NCBI RefSeq assembly: GCF_014650075.1
Contig: NZ_BMUG01000007.1
Coordinates: 455,876 to 519,875 of the forward strand
Source: Streptomyces microflavus
GTDB taxonomy: Bacteria > Actinomycetota > Actinomycetes > Streptomycetales > Streptomycetaceae
DNA length: 64,000 nt
Direction of reading: 5' to 3'
Below are positions 1-7,673 of this stretch, piece after piece (position 1 is the first letter of the stretch; each line of letters begins with the position of its first letter). A model generated the notes under the pieces. The model saw only the letters and a program-made list of their open reading frames with translations, was not told the DNA's origin and did no database searches. Made by a program: the position numbers and the translations under genes.

Positions 1-1
1 C

Positions 2-826
2 GGCGGCGTCCAGGGGTGGGAGGCGTCCAACGGCGACAAGCTGTGGGAGATCACCGGCGTCCAGAGCGACTTCGAGACGGTGGAGGCCGCGCCCGTCATC
101 CACGACGGCACGGTCTACGTCTGGCAGGACGCCCGGCTGCGCGCGCTGGACGCCCGTACGGGCCTGGAGCGCTGGTCGTACCCGATCGGCGACGCGGCCT
201 CCTGCGGCGGCGTCCCGGTCCGGGTGACCCCGGCCCCCGACGGCTACGTCTACGTCGCGGCGGGCACCCGGGTGCTGGCCGTGGAGAACGTCAGCGGCCG
301 GGTGCGGTGGCACTTCGAGTCCCCGGCGGTCTTCCTGTCCCCACCCGCGTTCGCGCAGGGCCCGGCGGTGACCGGGGGCGGGGTCTACCTCGCGGACTAC
401 CTCGGCACGGTGTACGCGCTCGACGCGACGACCGGCAAGGACCGCTGGCGCATCGCCACGGAGGCGCGCGCCTCCGTCGAACCGGTGCTGGTCGCGGTGG
501 GCAACGTGCACGTGGGCAGCGGCAGCGCGCTCTACACCCTGGACGCGGTGACCGGCACCCCGAAGTGGCGCTTCGCGGCGGGCGGCGACGTGGTCGGCTC
601 CCCGGTCGTGGCGGACGGCCGGGTCCACTTCGGCTCGGCGGACCACGTGCTCTACACCCTGGACGCGGCGGGCGGCCAGCTCCGCTGGAAGCTGGCCACG
701 GGCGGCGAGATCACGGGCTCACCCGTGGCCCAGGCAGGCGTGGTCTACGCCTGCAGCAAGGACCGCTGCGTGTACGCGCTGGACGCCCTGAAGGGCACGG
801 GCACAGGAAACAGGGCCCGCACCTGA
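2..826 (+). CDS. PQQ-type beta-propeller domain, C-terminal part of an AfsK-like protein (5' truncated by window edge)
   Basis: The reading frame is open from the first complete codon at base 2 and stops at 824-826, so about 274 residues of the C-terminus are visible and the start lies outside. The protein is a series of about 40-residue beta-propeller blades; VYALDATTG, LYTLDAVTG, LYTLDAAGG and VYALDALKG mark successive blades, each followed by a W/R-containing strand and then a GSPV strand. This is the PQQ/BamB-like propeller that forms the extracytoplasmic sensor of AfsK-type Ser/Thr kinases in Streptomyces. The kinase half is not in the window, so a free-standing propeller protein is equally possible. 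An AfsR/AfsS pair lies 7 kb downstream, which makes an AfsK-type kinase attractive, but Streptomyces carries several propeller kinases, so the symbol is withheld. Confidence 0.7.
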   Translation, partial: GGVQGWEASNGDKLWEITGVQSDFETVEAAPVIHDGTVYVWQDARLRALDARTGLERWSYPIGDAASCGGVPVRVTPAPDGYVYVAAGTRVLAVENVSGRVRWHFESPAVFLSPPAFAQGPAVTGGGVYLADYLGTVYALDATTGKDRWRIATEARASVEPVLVAVGNVHVGSGSALYTLDAVTGTPKWRFAAGGDVVGSPVVADGRVHFGSADHVLYTLDAAGGQLRWKLATGGEITGSPVAQAGVVYACSKDRCVYALDALKGTGTGNRART

Positions 827-833
827 GCGCTCC

Positions 834-963
834 CAGCCCGTCCGGCGTTTGAGGACGGAACCGTTGACGGGGTGGCCGTCAGCTCTGAGGGGCCGGAGCC
901 CCGGAGACCCCAGCCCGTCCGGCGTTTGAGGACGGAACCCTCGACGGGATGGCCGTCACCTCT
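834..963. repeat. Two copies of a Streptomyces-type interspersed extragenic repeat
   Basis: A 29-bp identical stretch beginning CAGCCCGTCCGGCGTTTGAG occurs at 834-862 and again at 911-939. The similarity continues with a few mismatches (GACGGG.TGGCCGTCA.CTCT) to 886 and 963, so each unit is about 53 bp with a 77-bp period. It sits between two convergent genes. From memory, the CCCGTCCGGCG(A/T)TTGAGGAC core is a common dispersed intergenic repeat in Streptomyces genomes. No function is evident; a role in transcription termination between convergent genes is speculative. Confidence 0.7.
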
Positions 964-1651
964 CCGGAGGTCGGTGCGGCGGATGTACCGGGTCCCGAGG
1001 ATCCCCGGGGTCCCCGGGCTCCGGCCCCCGCTCCGCCTGCGGATACGACCGCGTACGGGGGTCATGCGGATCGGGCCCCGTGTACGGGTCCACCTCCGGC
1101 TCCGGCCACGGCGACGTGTGCGTCGACATCCCCGGCTCCTGCGTCGGCGGCCACGTGTCCACCTGGTCCGCCGGCGGCGCGGCATACGGCTCCACAGGCT
1201 CCCGCTCCCGCCGAGCCCGAGCCCGGGACCGGGCCCCGGCCCCCCGCCCACTCATCAGCAACGCCCCGATCAGCATCAGCACCCCACCCGCCAACGCGTT
1301 GGCCACCCCCACCTGCAGCCCCGCCCCGTCCCCGCCCACCGTGAGAGCCCCCTCCGCCTGCCCCTGGCGGACCATCCACAGGATCGTGAAACCCAGCACC
1401 ACCAGCCCCGCCAGCGCGACGGCGATCCGCGACCGGAGCACCACCCCCGCGATCACCAGCAGCGCCGCGAACAGGAACGGCAGCAGGATCGAGACCAGCA
1501 CCCCCGACTCCGTGGCGGTGATGCCCCCGAACAGGTCCCGCACCCGGTAGTCCTGCCCCGCCCGCCCGTCGTACCAGTCGCGGAACGGGCTCAGCACCGC
1601 GGACGCCGCCCCGGCCAGGGCGACGAGTGAACCGAGGATGTTGCGGATCAT
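956..1651 (-). CDS. Four-helix membrane protein with proline-rich tail, unknown function
   Basis: The 231-residue protein has four hydrophobic segments (about residues 4-20, 48-70, 74-92 and 113-133) followed by a basic stretch rich in Arg and an Asp/Pro/Thr-rich hydrophilic C-terminal tail of about 90 residues. The loop after the first helix contains FRDWYDGR and an acidic DLFGG segment. The ATG at 1651 was chosen because it directly precedes the first helix; an upstream in-frame start at 1681 would add ten basic residues. It resembles small conserved actinomycete membrane proteins, but I do not recognise the family. It is convergent with the propeller gene and divergent from the secreted protein at 1883. 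Confidence 0.65.
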   Translation of the reverse strand: MIRNILGSLVALAGAASAVLSPFRDWYDGRAGQDYRVRDLFGGITATESGVLVSILLPFLFAALLVIAGVVLRSRIAVALAGLVVLGFTILWMVRQGQAEGALTVGGDGAGLQVGVANALAGGVLMLIGALLMSGRGAGARSRARARREREPVEPYAAPPADQVDTWPPTQEPGMSTHTSPWPEPEVDPYTGPDPHDPRTRSYPQAERGPEPGDPGDPRDPVHPPHRPPER

Positions 1652-1882
1652 CGTCAGCCTCCAACGGCGTACGGCGAACACCCCCGCACCGCCGACGCTA
1701 CGCCGGGACGATCACCCCCGCCACGCGGACGCCGCCGCCCGCCGTAAGGATGCCCCGCCCCGCAGACCATGACCGGACCGTGACAGGGCCATGACCTACA
1801 CGCCGGGGCCATCCGGCATGCTGTGGGACGTCAGCACGGGAAACGACAGCACACGAGGAACGACACAAGGGGGGCTGCATCC

Positions 1883-2413
1883 ATGATGCGGCGACAGATG
1901 AAGCTCGCGGCGGTCCTGGTCGTGGTGGTGCTCGCGCTCACCGGATTCACGACGTCCACCAGTGGCGGCAAGGGCAGCAAGAGCAAGGGCAGCAGCAGTT
2001 CGGGCGGCGGCTGCTCCAACTCCAAGAAGAGCAACAGTGGTTACCGCCACACCGATTACGACGACGATGACTACGACGACAACTCGTCCGGCTCGTCCGG
2101 CTCCTCCTACGGAACCCCGACGCCCACCGCCTCCGACGGCCCCGCCGTCCGGGTGATCCGCTGCGCCCAGCCCCGCAAGGGCAAGCGCAAGGCGGTCACC
2201 GCGTCGGTCGTCGAGCTCCGGTCGAAGGACACCGGCTCGCACACGTACGAGGTCGACGTGACGTTCTACGACGCCCGCGGGAACACCGTCGACACCGCCG
2301 AAACCACGACGACGCTCGACGCCGGTGACGTACGCAACCTCACCGTGCGCATGGAGAGCCCCCGCAGGGTCTCCGAGGTCAAGCGGTGCGAGGTCACGGC
2401 CCAGCTCCTCTGA
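1883..2413 (+). CDS. Secreted hypothetical protein with Asp/Tyr-rich low-complexity linker
   Basis: The chosen ATG at 1883 has a strong AAGGGGG Shine-Dalgarno about 9 nt upstream. The 176-residue product starts MMRRQMKLAA and then a hydrophobic core, a typical Sec signal peptide ending near residue 25. A Gly/Ser/Lys-rich segment and an acidic DYDDDDYDD run follow. The last 90 residues form a compact beta-rich domain bounded by two cysteines (IRCAQ near its start and RCEV near its end) that could form a disulfide; the pattern of a strand, an ARGNTVD turn and a Thr-rich strand recalls FxLYD-type immunoglobulin-like domains. Function is unknown; an exported, extracytoplasmic protein is the safe statement. 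Confidence 0.65.
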   Translation: MMRRQMKLAAVLVVVVLALTGFTTSTSGGKGSKSKGSSSSGGGCSNSKKSNSGYRHTDYDDDDYDDNSSGSSGSSYGTPTPTASDGPAVRVIRCAQPRKGKRKAVTASVVELRSKDTGSHTYEVDVTFYDARGNTVDTAETTTTLDAGDVRNLTVRMESPRRVSEVKRCEVTAQLL

Positions 2414-2446
2414 GCCGAGAGGGCTCGGGCCCGGCGCCGTGAGCAC

Positions 2447-3229
2447 TCAGCGAACCACCGGCGCCCCGCCCCCGCCCCCGCCCCGCCCCTCGAACAGCTC
2501 CGCCTGCCGCTCCGGCGCCAGGTTGCCCAGCGCGATCAGCGCGGGCGCCTGGGCCAGCGCCTGCGTACGGGCGGCCTCCTTCGCCGACCACACCGCCCGG
2601 ACCGTGCCCTGCACCGCCTCCGTCGGGTACCCGGCGATCACCGCCGCCGCCCGCAGCGCCGCCGCCACCGCACCCCCGGGCTCCGTCACCTCGCTGACCA
2701 GCCCGGTCGCGTACGCCCGCTCAGCGCTCACCCGTTCGGCGGTGCCCATCAGGGACATCCGGGCCACCTCCCCGAACGGCATCCGCTGGGCCATCGCGAT
2801 CGCCTCGTACGCCGAGACCATCCCGTACGTCGTGTGCGGGTCGAAGAAGGTGGCCTCCCGCGAGGCGACGATGAACTCCGCCTCGCCCAGCAGGTAGAAC
2901 GCCCCGCCGCACGCCATCCCCTCCACGGCCGCGACCACCGGCTTCCACAGGTCGTTCGCCTTGGGCCCGATCCGCAGGAGGGGGTCGTCGATCGCGTACG
3001 GGGACGGGGGCTGCGGGACCTTCACGCCCCGGTCGATCCCGGTGCAGAAGGCGCGGGTGCCGGCCCCGGTGAGGACGGCGGCCCGCACCGACTCGTCGTA
3101 CCGCAACTCCCGCCACAGCGCGGCGAGTTCCTCGGCCGTCTCCAGGTCGATCGCGTTCAGCTTCTCCGGCCGGTCCAGGATGACGAGCGCCACCCCGCGC
3201 TGCCCGTCCCGCTCGATCCGCAGCGCCAT
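2447..3229 (-). CDS. Enoyl-CoA hydratase/isomerase family protein
   Basis: The 260-residue crotonase-fold protein has the family core: LDRPEKLNAID near residues 19-29, an oxyanion-hole loop GTRAFCTGID near 56-65, and the second loop VEGMACGGAF near 103-112. The position that holds a catalytic Glu in hydratases is not clearly conserved here (FDPHTTYGM segment), so hydratase, isomerase and retro-Claisen activities are all possible. It is the third gene of a minus-strand operon, 3 bp downstream of the DUF35 gene, and would act on a CoA thioester made or cleaved by the thiolase-like partner and the divergent acyl-CoA ligase. Confidence 0.88.
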   Translation of the reverse strand: MALRIERDGQRGVALVILDRPEKLNAIDLETAEELAALWRELRYDESVRAAVLTGAGTRAFCTGIDRGVKVPQPPSPYAIDDPLLRIGPKANDLWKPVVAAVEGMACGGAFYLLGEAEFIVASREATFFDPHTTYGMVSAYEAIAMAQRMPFGEVARMSLMGTAERVSAERAYATGLVSEVTEPGGAVAAALRAAAVIAGYPTEAVQGTVRAVWSAKEAARTQALAQAPALIALGNLAPERQAELFEGRGGGGGGAPVVR

Positions 3230-3232
3230 CGC

Positions 3233-3685
3233 TCACCGCTCCAGGAGCCAGCGTACGAGCGTGAAACCGTCGGGTCCCACCGGGCAGAACGCGGCCCGCA
3301 CCGGAGCCCCGATCCGCAGCCGCCCCGGGTCCACCGAGTTCAGCGGTGCGTCGGCGGAGGCGACCACGTTCCCGGCCAGCCGGATGTGCGGGGCATCCGC
3401 CAGCTCCACCAGCACCGCGTTGTACGGGGCCTGTTCGGCGTAGGCGGGAAGCAGCGGCGGGTGCGGGATCACGTACGACCAGAGCCGGCCGCGTCCGCTC
3501 ATCGCCCGCCACTCGCTGTCGAAGGAGCCGCAGTGCGGGCAGCACGGCCGGGGCGGGAAGCGGAGTTCGCCGCAGGTGGGGGAGGCGCACGCCTGGACGC
3601 GGAGCTCGCCCCGGGCGGCGTACTCCCAGAAGGGCGCCCCGTCCTCGTCCAGGACGGGAAGCAGCAGGGAATCGTTCACACCCAT
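3233..3685 (-). CDS. DUF35 acyl-CoA-associated Zn-ribbon/OB-fold protein
   Basis: This 150-residue protein has the DUF35 layout: an N-terminal helix with FWEYAARGEL, a rubredoxin-like zinc ribbon (CxxxxC at CASPTC, then CCPHC) near residues 32-52, and a C-terminal OB fold with the usual WSYVIPH and VRAAF strands. DUF35 proteins pair with thiolase-like proteins; ChsH2-DUF35 with Ltp2 forms the retro-aldolase that releases propionyl-CoA from the steroid side chain in mycobacteria. Here it lies 12 bp downstream of just such a thiolase-like gene, so a heteromeric acyl-CoA lyase or thiolase complex is inferred. The substrate is unknown. Confidence 0.88.
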   Translation of the reverse strand: MGVNDSLLLPVLDEDGAPFWEYAARGELRVQACASPTCGELRFPPRPCCPHCGSFDSEWRAMSGRGRLWSYVIPHPPLLPAYAEQAPYNAVLVELADAPHIRLAGNVVASADAPLNSVDPGRLRIGAPVRAAFCPVGPDGFTLVRWLLER

Positions 3686-3697
3686 CTCCTCAACTCC

Positions 3698-4846
3698 TCA
3701 GTTCCGCAGCAGAACGGCCGACGTCGGTACGCCCTCACCGGCGGTGACCAGGCAGGTGGCGGCGTCCGGCACCTGGGCGGTGGAGGTGCCGCGCAGTTGT
3801 TTGACGCCCTCGGTGATGAGGTTGAACCCGTGGACGTACGCCTCGCTCAGCCCGCCGCCCCCGGTGTTGATGGGCAGCCGCCCGCCGCTCTCCAGCGCCC
3901 CGCCCTCGGTGAACGCCCCGCCCTCGCCGCGCGCGCAGAAGCCGTACCCCTCCAGGGAGAGCGGGACGAGCGGGGTGAACGCGTCGTAGATCTGGGCCAC
4001 ATCGACGCCCTCGGGCCCGAAGTCGGCCTGTTTCCAGAGCTGTCGGGCGGCTGTCCAGGCGGGTCCGGTGAGCGGGTCGTCGTTCCAGTAGTTGACCATC
4101 CCGTGGTGCTGGGCGGGCAGGCCCTGGGCGACGGAGTGCAGGTAGACCGGCTTCTGCCGGCAGTCGCGGGCGCGCTCGGCGGAGACGATGACGCAGGCCA
4201 GCGCCCCGTCCGTCTCCAGGCAGTTGTCGAAGAGGCAGAGGGGTTCGCTGATCCAGCGGGAGGTCATGTACATCTCGCGGGTGAGCGGCCGGTCGTACAT
4301 GATCGCGGCCGGGTTCTGGTTGGCCCGGTTGCGGCAGGCGAGGGCCACGTTGAAGAGGTGGTCGCGGGTGGCCCCGTACTCGTGCATGTACCGCCGGGCC
4401 AGCATCCCGATCTCGTCGGCGGGCCGCAGCAGACCGTAGGGGCGGGTCCACTGGGCGGGGGTGGGGAGCTGGACGGCGGTGTTCTTCCAGGGGCGGGGCC
4501 CGGACCCGCGTTTGCGCGACCGCCAGGCGACCCCGACGCTCGCCTGGCCGGTGGCGACGGCGGCGGCGAGGTGGGCGAGGGTGGCGCAGGAGCCGCCGCC
4601 CCCGTATCCCACCTTGGAGAAGAAGGTGACGTCCCCGGCGCCGATCGCCTTGGCGACCTCCACCTCGTCGGTCTCCTCCATGGTGTACGAGGCGAAGCCG
4701 TCGACCTCCGACGGTGCGATGCCCGCGTCGTCGAGGGCGGCCAGGATCGCCCGGCAGGCGAGGGTCTTCTCGGATTCCGGGAGCCGTTTCGCGAACGCCG
4801 TCTGCCCGATCCCGGCTATCGCTGTCGCGTCCTTGAGCGTCGCCAT
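3698..4846 (-). CDS. Thiolase-like lipid-transfer protein (Ltp2/SCP-x type)
   Basis: The 382-residue protein begins with the SCP-x thiolase N-terminus (AIAGIGQTAFAK) and has GGGGSCATLAHLA at the position of the thiolase nucleophile region, and the C-terminal GGGGLSEAYVHGFN motif that contributes the active-site His. The ATG at 4846 has GGGAGG 7 nt upstream. Members of this branch that pair with DUF35 proteins act as retro-aldolases or atypical thiolases on acyl-CoA side chains. It is the first gene of the operon with DUF35 and the crotonase. The promoter, with -35 CTGACT, a 17-bp spacer and -10 TAGCCT, overlaps a palindromic operator shared with the divergent ligase gene. Confidence 0.88.
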   Translation of the reverse strand: MATLKDATAIAGIGQTAFAKRLPESEKTLACRAILAALDDAGIAPSEVDGFASYTMEETDEVEVAKAIGAGDVTFFSKVGYGGGGSCATLAHLAAAVATGQASVGVAWRSRKRGSGPRPWKNTAVQLPTPAQWTRPYGLLRPADEIGMLARRYMHEYGATRDHLFNVALACRNRANQNPAAIMYDRPLTREMYMTSRWISEPLCLFDNCLETDGALACVIVSAERARDCRQKPVYLHSVAQGLPAQHHGMVNYWNDDPLTGPAWTAARQLWKQADFGPEGVDVAQIYDAFTPLVPLSLEGYGFCARGEGGAFTEGGALESGGRLPINTGGGGLSEAYVHGFNLITEGVKQLRGTSTAQVPDAATCLVTAGEGVPTSAVLLRN

Positions 4847-4887
4847 CCGCCAACCTCCCGCACCGTCGCGCCTGCTGACAGCGGCAG

Positions 4888-4893
4888 AGGCTA
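4888..4893 (-). promoter_or_regulatory. -10 box of the thiolase operon promoter
   Basis: On the minus strand TAGCCT lies exactly 17 bp downstream of CTGACT (4916-4911), which is one arm of the adjacent inverted repeat. This gives a standard TTGAC-like/TANNNT promoter about 40 bp upstream of the thiolase ATG. Seen in sequence; the start point itself is inferred. Confidence 0.55.
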
Positions 4894-4901
4894 CCGCTAA
4901 T

Positions 4902-4916
4902 CTGACGGATAGTCAG
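4902..4916. promoter_or_regulatory. Palindromic operator in divergent acyl-CoA promoter
   Basis: CTGACGGATAGTCAG is an inverted repeat with arms CTGAC and GTCAG. It lies in the 138-bp gap between the divergent thiolase operon and the acyl-CoA ligase, and each arm serves as a -35-like element for one direction. A near-identical 15-mer occurs at 11330-11344 before the amidohydrolase gene. This architecture is typical of TetR-type repression, but no cognate regulator gene is adjacent. Confidence 0.65.
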
Positions 4917-4984
4917 CTCCCATGGACCGTATGAGACGTTCGGAGCACGGTGTCTGTCGGCGTCAGGGACAGGAAGGGCACACG

Positions 4985-6541
4985 ATGCGAGACGACGAGG
5001 AGTGGGGCAGCATCCCGGGGCTGGTGCGGGAGGCGGCACGGCGGTACGGACCGGCGGAGGCGGTGGTCGAGGGCCGCACCCGCCTGACGTACGCCGGACT
5101 CGGCGACCGGGTGGAGCGCGCCGCCGCCGCGTGCATGGCCGCCGGGGTGGAGCGGGGCGACCGGGTCGCGATCTGGGCCCCGAACACGCTGGACTGGATC
5201 GTCTCCGCGCTGGGAGCGGTGAGCGCGGGCGCGGTGCTGGTCCCCCTCAACACACGGTTCAAGGGGACCGAGGCGGCGCACATCCTGCGGCGCAGCCGGG
5301 CCAGGCTGCTCTTCGTCACCGGCACGTTCCTGGGCACGTCGTACGTGGCGTCCCTGCGCCGGACGGAGGTGAAGCTGCCCGACCTGGAGCGGGTGGTGGT
5401 GCTGGCGGAGACCGCGCCGGAGGACTACACGAGCTGGCCGGACTTCCTGGCGGCGGGGGAGGGGGTGCCGTCCTCCGCCGTACGGGAACGGGAGGCCGCC
5501 ATTGCCCCCTCGGACCCCTCCGACATCATCTACACCTCGGGCACCACCGGTGCACCCAAGGGTGCGGTGATCACGCACGCGCAGACGCTGCGCGCGTACG
5601 AGATCTGGAGCGACCTGGCCGGCCTGCGCGAGGGCGACCGCTATCTGATCGTCAACCCCTTCTTCCACACCTTCGGCTACAAGGCGGGGATCATCGCCTG
5701 CCTGATGCGGGGGGCCACGATGGTCCCGCAGCCGGTGTTCGGCGTGGACACGGTGCTGGCGAACATCGCGGCGGAACGCATCTCCGTCCTGCCCGGCCCG
5801 CCCACCCTCCACCAGGCGCTCCTGGACCACCCGGCCCGCGACTCCCACGACCTGTCCGCCCTGCGCCTGGTGGTCACGGGAGCGGCGGTGGTCCCCCTGC
5901 GGCTGGTGGAGCGCCTGCGCGGCGAACTCCACATCGCCACCGTCCTCACGGCGTACGGCCTCTCCGAGGCGAGCGGCATCGTCACGATGTGCCGCCGGGG
6001 CGACGCGCCGCAGACCGTGGCCACCACCTCCGGCCGGGCGATTCCCGGCACCGAGATCCGCGTCCTGGCCGGCCCCGGGGAGCCCGGTGAGATCCAGGTG
6101 CGGGGCTTCAACGTGATGAGCGGCTACTTCGAGGACCCGCAGACCACGGCAGCCACGATCACCCCGGACGGCTGGCTCCGCACCGGTGACGTGGGCGTCC
6201 TGGACGAGGCGGGCAACCTGCGGATCACGGACCGGATCAAGGACATGTTCATCGTGGGCGGCTTCAACGCCTACCCGGCCGAGATCGAACAGCTCCTCGG
6301 CCTCCACCCGGACATCGCCGACGTGGCGGTCGTCGGCGTCCCCGACCCCCGCCTCGGCGAGGTCGGCAAGGCGTACGCGGTCCGCCGCCGGGGCGCCACG
6401 CTCACGGCCGACGACCTGATCGCCTGGTCGCGCCGCGAGATGGCGAACTTCAAGGTCCCGAGGACGGTGGAGTTCGTCCCGGAGCTCCCGCGCAACGCGA
6501 GCGGCAAGGTGGTGAAGGGGGAGCTGCGGGGGCGGGGGTAG
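4985..6541 (+). CDS. FadD3-type acyl-CoA synthetase (AMP-forming)
   Basis: The product of about 518 residues carries the adenylate-forming signature YTSGTTGAPKGAV near residue 180, the A5 motif TAYGLSEASG, the A7 motif WLRTGDVG, the hinge RITDRIKDMF and the C-terminal catalytic lysine in NASGKVVKGEL. It would activate a carboxylate as acyl-AMP and then acyl-CoA. Closest recognisable type is FadD3-like ligases that act on degraded steroid rings, but medium- or short-chain substrates cannot be excluded. The ATG at 4985 was chosen because AGGAAGGG lies 8-9 nt upstream; the in-frame ATG at 4922 lacks one. It faces the thiolase/DUF35/crotonase operon across a shared operator, so the four genes likely form one catabolic unit. 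Confidence 0.88.
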   Translation: MRDDEEWGSIPGLVREAARRYGPAEAVVEGRTRLTYAGLGDRVERAAAACMAAGVERGDRVAIWAPNTLDWIVSALGAVSAGAVLVPLNTRFKGTEAAHILRRSRARLLFVTGTFLGTSYVASLRRTEVKLPDLERVVVLAETAPEDYTSWPDFLAAGEGVPSSAVREREAAIAPSDPSDIIYTSGTTGAPKGAVITHAQTLRAYEIWSDLAGLREGDRYLIVNPFFHTFGYKAGIIACLMRGATMVPQPVFGVDTVLANIAAERISVLPGPPTLHQALLDHPARDSHDLSALRLVVTGAAVVPLRLVERLRGELHIATVLTAYGLSEASGIVTMCRRGDAPQTVATTSGRAIPGTEIRVLAGPGEPGEIQVRGFNVMSGYFEDPQTTAATITPDGWLRTGDVGVLDEAGNLRITDRIKDMFIVGGFNAYPAEIEQLLGLHPDIADVAVVGVPDPRLGEVGKAYAVRRRGATLTADDLIAWSRREMANFKVPRTVEFVPELPRNASGKVVKGELRGRG

Positions 6542-6618
6542 CGCACCTCCGCTCGGCTTCACCGGATGGGGTGAACGGGCGGGGAGTGGTGCGGCGATCG
6601 GTGGTAGATCCGTAGGCC

Positions 6619-6760
6619 ATGGCAACCAAGAAGTACACGGTCACCCTGCCGGAGGAGCTGGCGGAGGAGATCCGGGCGGAGGTCGGCCGTGGCGCCTTCA
6701 GCGCGTATGTCACGCGGGCCATGGAGTGTCAGCGTGAGCATGACCGGCTGGGGGAGCCGG
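6619..6760 (+). pseudogene. Truncated ribbon-helix-helix antitoxin remnant
   Basis: The first 47 or so codons encode a good antitoxin N-terminus (KKYTVTLPEELAEEIRAEV, then GAFSAYVTRAMECQREHDRLGE), the form seen in many actinomycete type II antitoxins. After the DRLGE segment the frame stays open, but only as antisense of the intact PIN toxin gene on the other strand, so the normal acidic C-terminal toxin-binding region is missing. The most economical reading is an antitoxin gene cut off at about 6760 and joined to a different toxin-antitoxin module. It could still make a DNA-binding peptide. No toxin partner for it is visible. Confidence 0.6.
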
Positions 6761-6810
6761 TGCACCGCCCGGTCGCCGGGACGCGGCGGATGGTGCAGAG
6801 GCCGGGACCG

Positions 6811-7209
6811 TCAGATCTTCTCCGCTGTCACCCGGGGGTGGCCGGCGGTGAGGAGCCCGATGTCCTCGGTGTCGGACGTGAGGACCGTGACCCGGCCCGG
6901 GTGCGTGAGGGCGGTCGCACAGAGCAGCGCGTCAATGGCGTACTCGTGGCCGTGCAGCCCGGCGCCGATGAGCAGGGTCGCGGCGGACTGCGCGATGGCC
7001 TGGCTGACCGGCTCGACACGCAGGCGCGACAGCGTCCAGGAGAGCGCGGCGGTATTGATCCGCGGATGGATCACCTCGGTCAGGATCACTGCCGAGGTGA
7101 TGACCGGCAGATCGGCGGCGCGGGCCGCCTCCAGCCATTCCTGCACCTCGCGGCCGCGCAGGACGGCCTGAGCGAGTCCTTCGCTGTCGAGTACCAGAGC
7201 ACCGCTCAT
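6811..7209 (-). CDS. PIN-domain toxin of a type II toxin-antitoxin pair
   Basis: The 132-residue protein is a compact PIN domain, the usual length for VapC-like ribonucleases. Acidic residues fit the metal site: D8 in VLDSEG, E45 in ILTEVIH, D93 in YAIDALLCA and D113 in LTSDTED. It should cleave RNA when freed from its antitoxin. Its ATG overlaps the antitoxin stop by 4 nt, so the two are translationally coupled. The substrate cannot be deduced. The gene runs antisense over the continuation of the broken antitoxin frame on the plus strand. Confidence 0.82.
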   Translation of the reverse strand: MSGALVLDSEGLAQAVLRGREVQEWLEAARAADLPVITSAVILTEVIHPRINTAALSWTLSRLRVEPVSQAIAQSAATLLIGAGLHGHEYAIDALLCATALTHPGRVTVLTSDTEDIGLLTAGHPRVTAEKI

Positions 7210-7484
7210 GCGGCCGCTCCGGCCTCGGGCGGGTTGCTGGTCAGCTTGGCGCGCTTGTCGGCCACGGACGCGGCGTCGGTCGGCCCGTTGACCTTCTCGA
7301 AGTCGGCGAGGAGCTCGTCCAGGTTGTCGCGCTCGATCTGTCGCTGCGCGGCTGCTTCGAGATATGCCGAGACGCCTCGCTTGCCGACCCGCTCGCGGAT
7401 CGCGTGGAGGGTCCCCGCCGTGAGGGAGACGGAGATGCCGCTACTGGGTCCGTCTCCGGGGGGGAAGTCGGGGGCTTCAGTCAT
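7206..7484 (-). CDS. Antitoxin partner of the PIN toxin
   Basis: The 92-residue protein has a Pro/Gly-rich N-terminus and then SVSLTAGTLHAIRERVGKRGVS, which fits a ribbon-helix-helix DNA-binding strand and helix, and a charged helix QRQIERDNLDELLADFEKV likely to wrap the toxin. It is first in the pair and overlaps the toxin by ATGA, the normal order for VapBC-like modules. It probably represses its own promoter: directly upstream lies an A/T-rich patch, rare in this sequence, with an inverted repeat CTTTA/TAAAG. Confidence 0.8.
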   Translation of the reverse strand: MTEAPDFPPGDGPSSGISVSLTAGTLHAIRERVGKRGVSAYLEAAAQRQIERDNLDELLADFEKVNGPTDAASVADKRAKLTSNPPEAGAAA

Positions 7485-7491
7485 GGCTCTA

Positions 7492-7516
7492 CTTTAGCAT
7501 TTTCAATACTATAAAG
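7492..7516 (-). promoter_or_regulatory. A/T-rich promoter and inverted repeat of the toxin-antitoxin operon
   Basis: The 25-bp segment is bounded by CTTTA (7492-7496) and TAAAG (7512-7516), and contains TATAGT on the minus strand (7513-7508), a good -10 element. It lies 8 bp upstream of the antitoxin ATG. Its base composition stands out sharply from the surroundings. Autorepression by the antitoxin at this repeat is inferred from the family. Confidence 0.5.
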
Positions 7517-7545
7517 CGGGTCGGTGGTCCCCGGCGTCCCCACGC

Positions 7546-7585
7546 CCGAGGGGCCCGAGCCCATCCCCAGGCTCGGGCCCCTCGG
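7546..7585 (-). terminator. Strong hairpin downstream of the AfsS-like gene
   Basis: A perfect 16-bp inverted repeat, CCGAGGGGCCCGAGCC at 7546-7561 and its complement at 7570-7585, with an 8-nt loop. It follows the afsS-like stop codon at 7674 on the minus strand by about 90 nt. There is no U tract, which is usual for Streptomyces terminators. It may also stop transcription from the opposite side. Confidence 0.7.
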
Positions 7586-7673
7586 TGTACGACAGCCGCG
7601 ACGGCTCCCCCTCCGTGCCGCCGCGGCTGCTCCCCCGTACCTCCCCCGTATCCCCCGTCCCCGTCGTGAAGGT

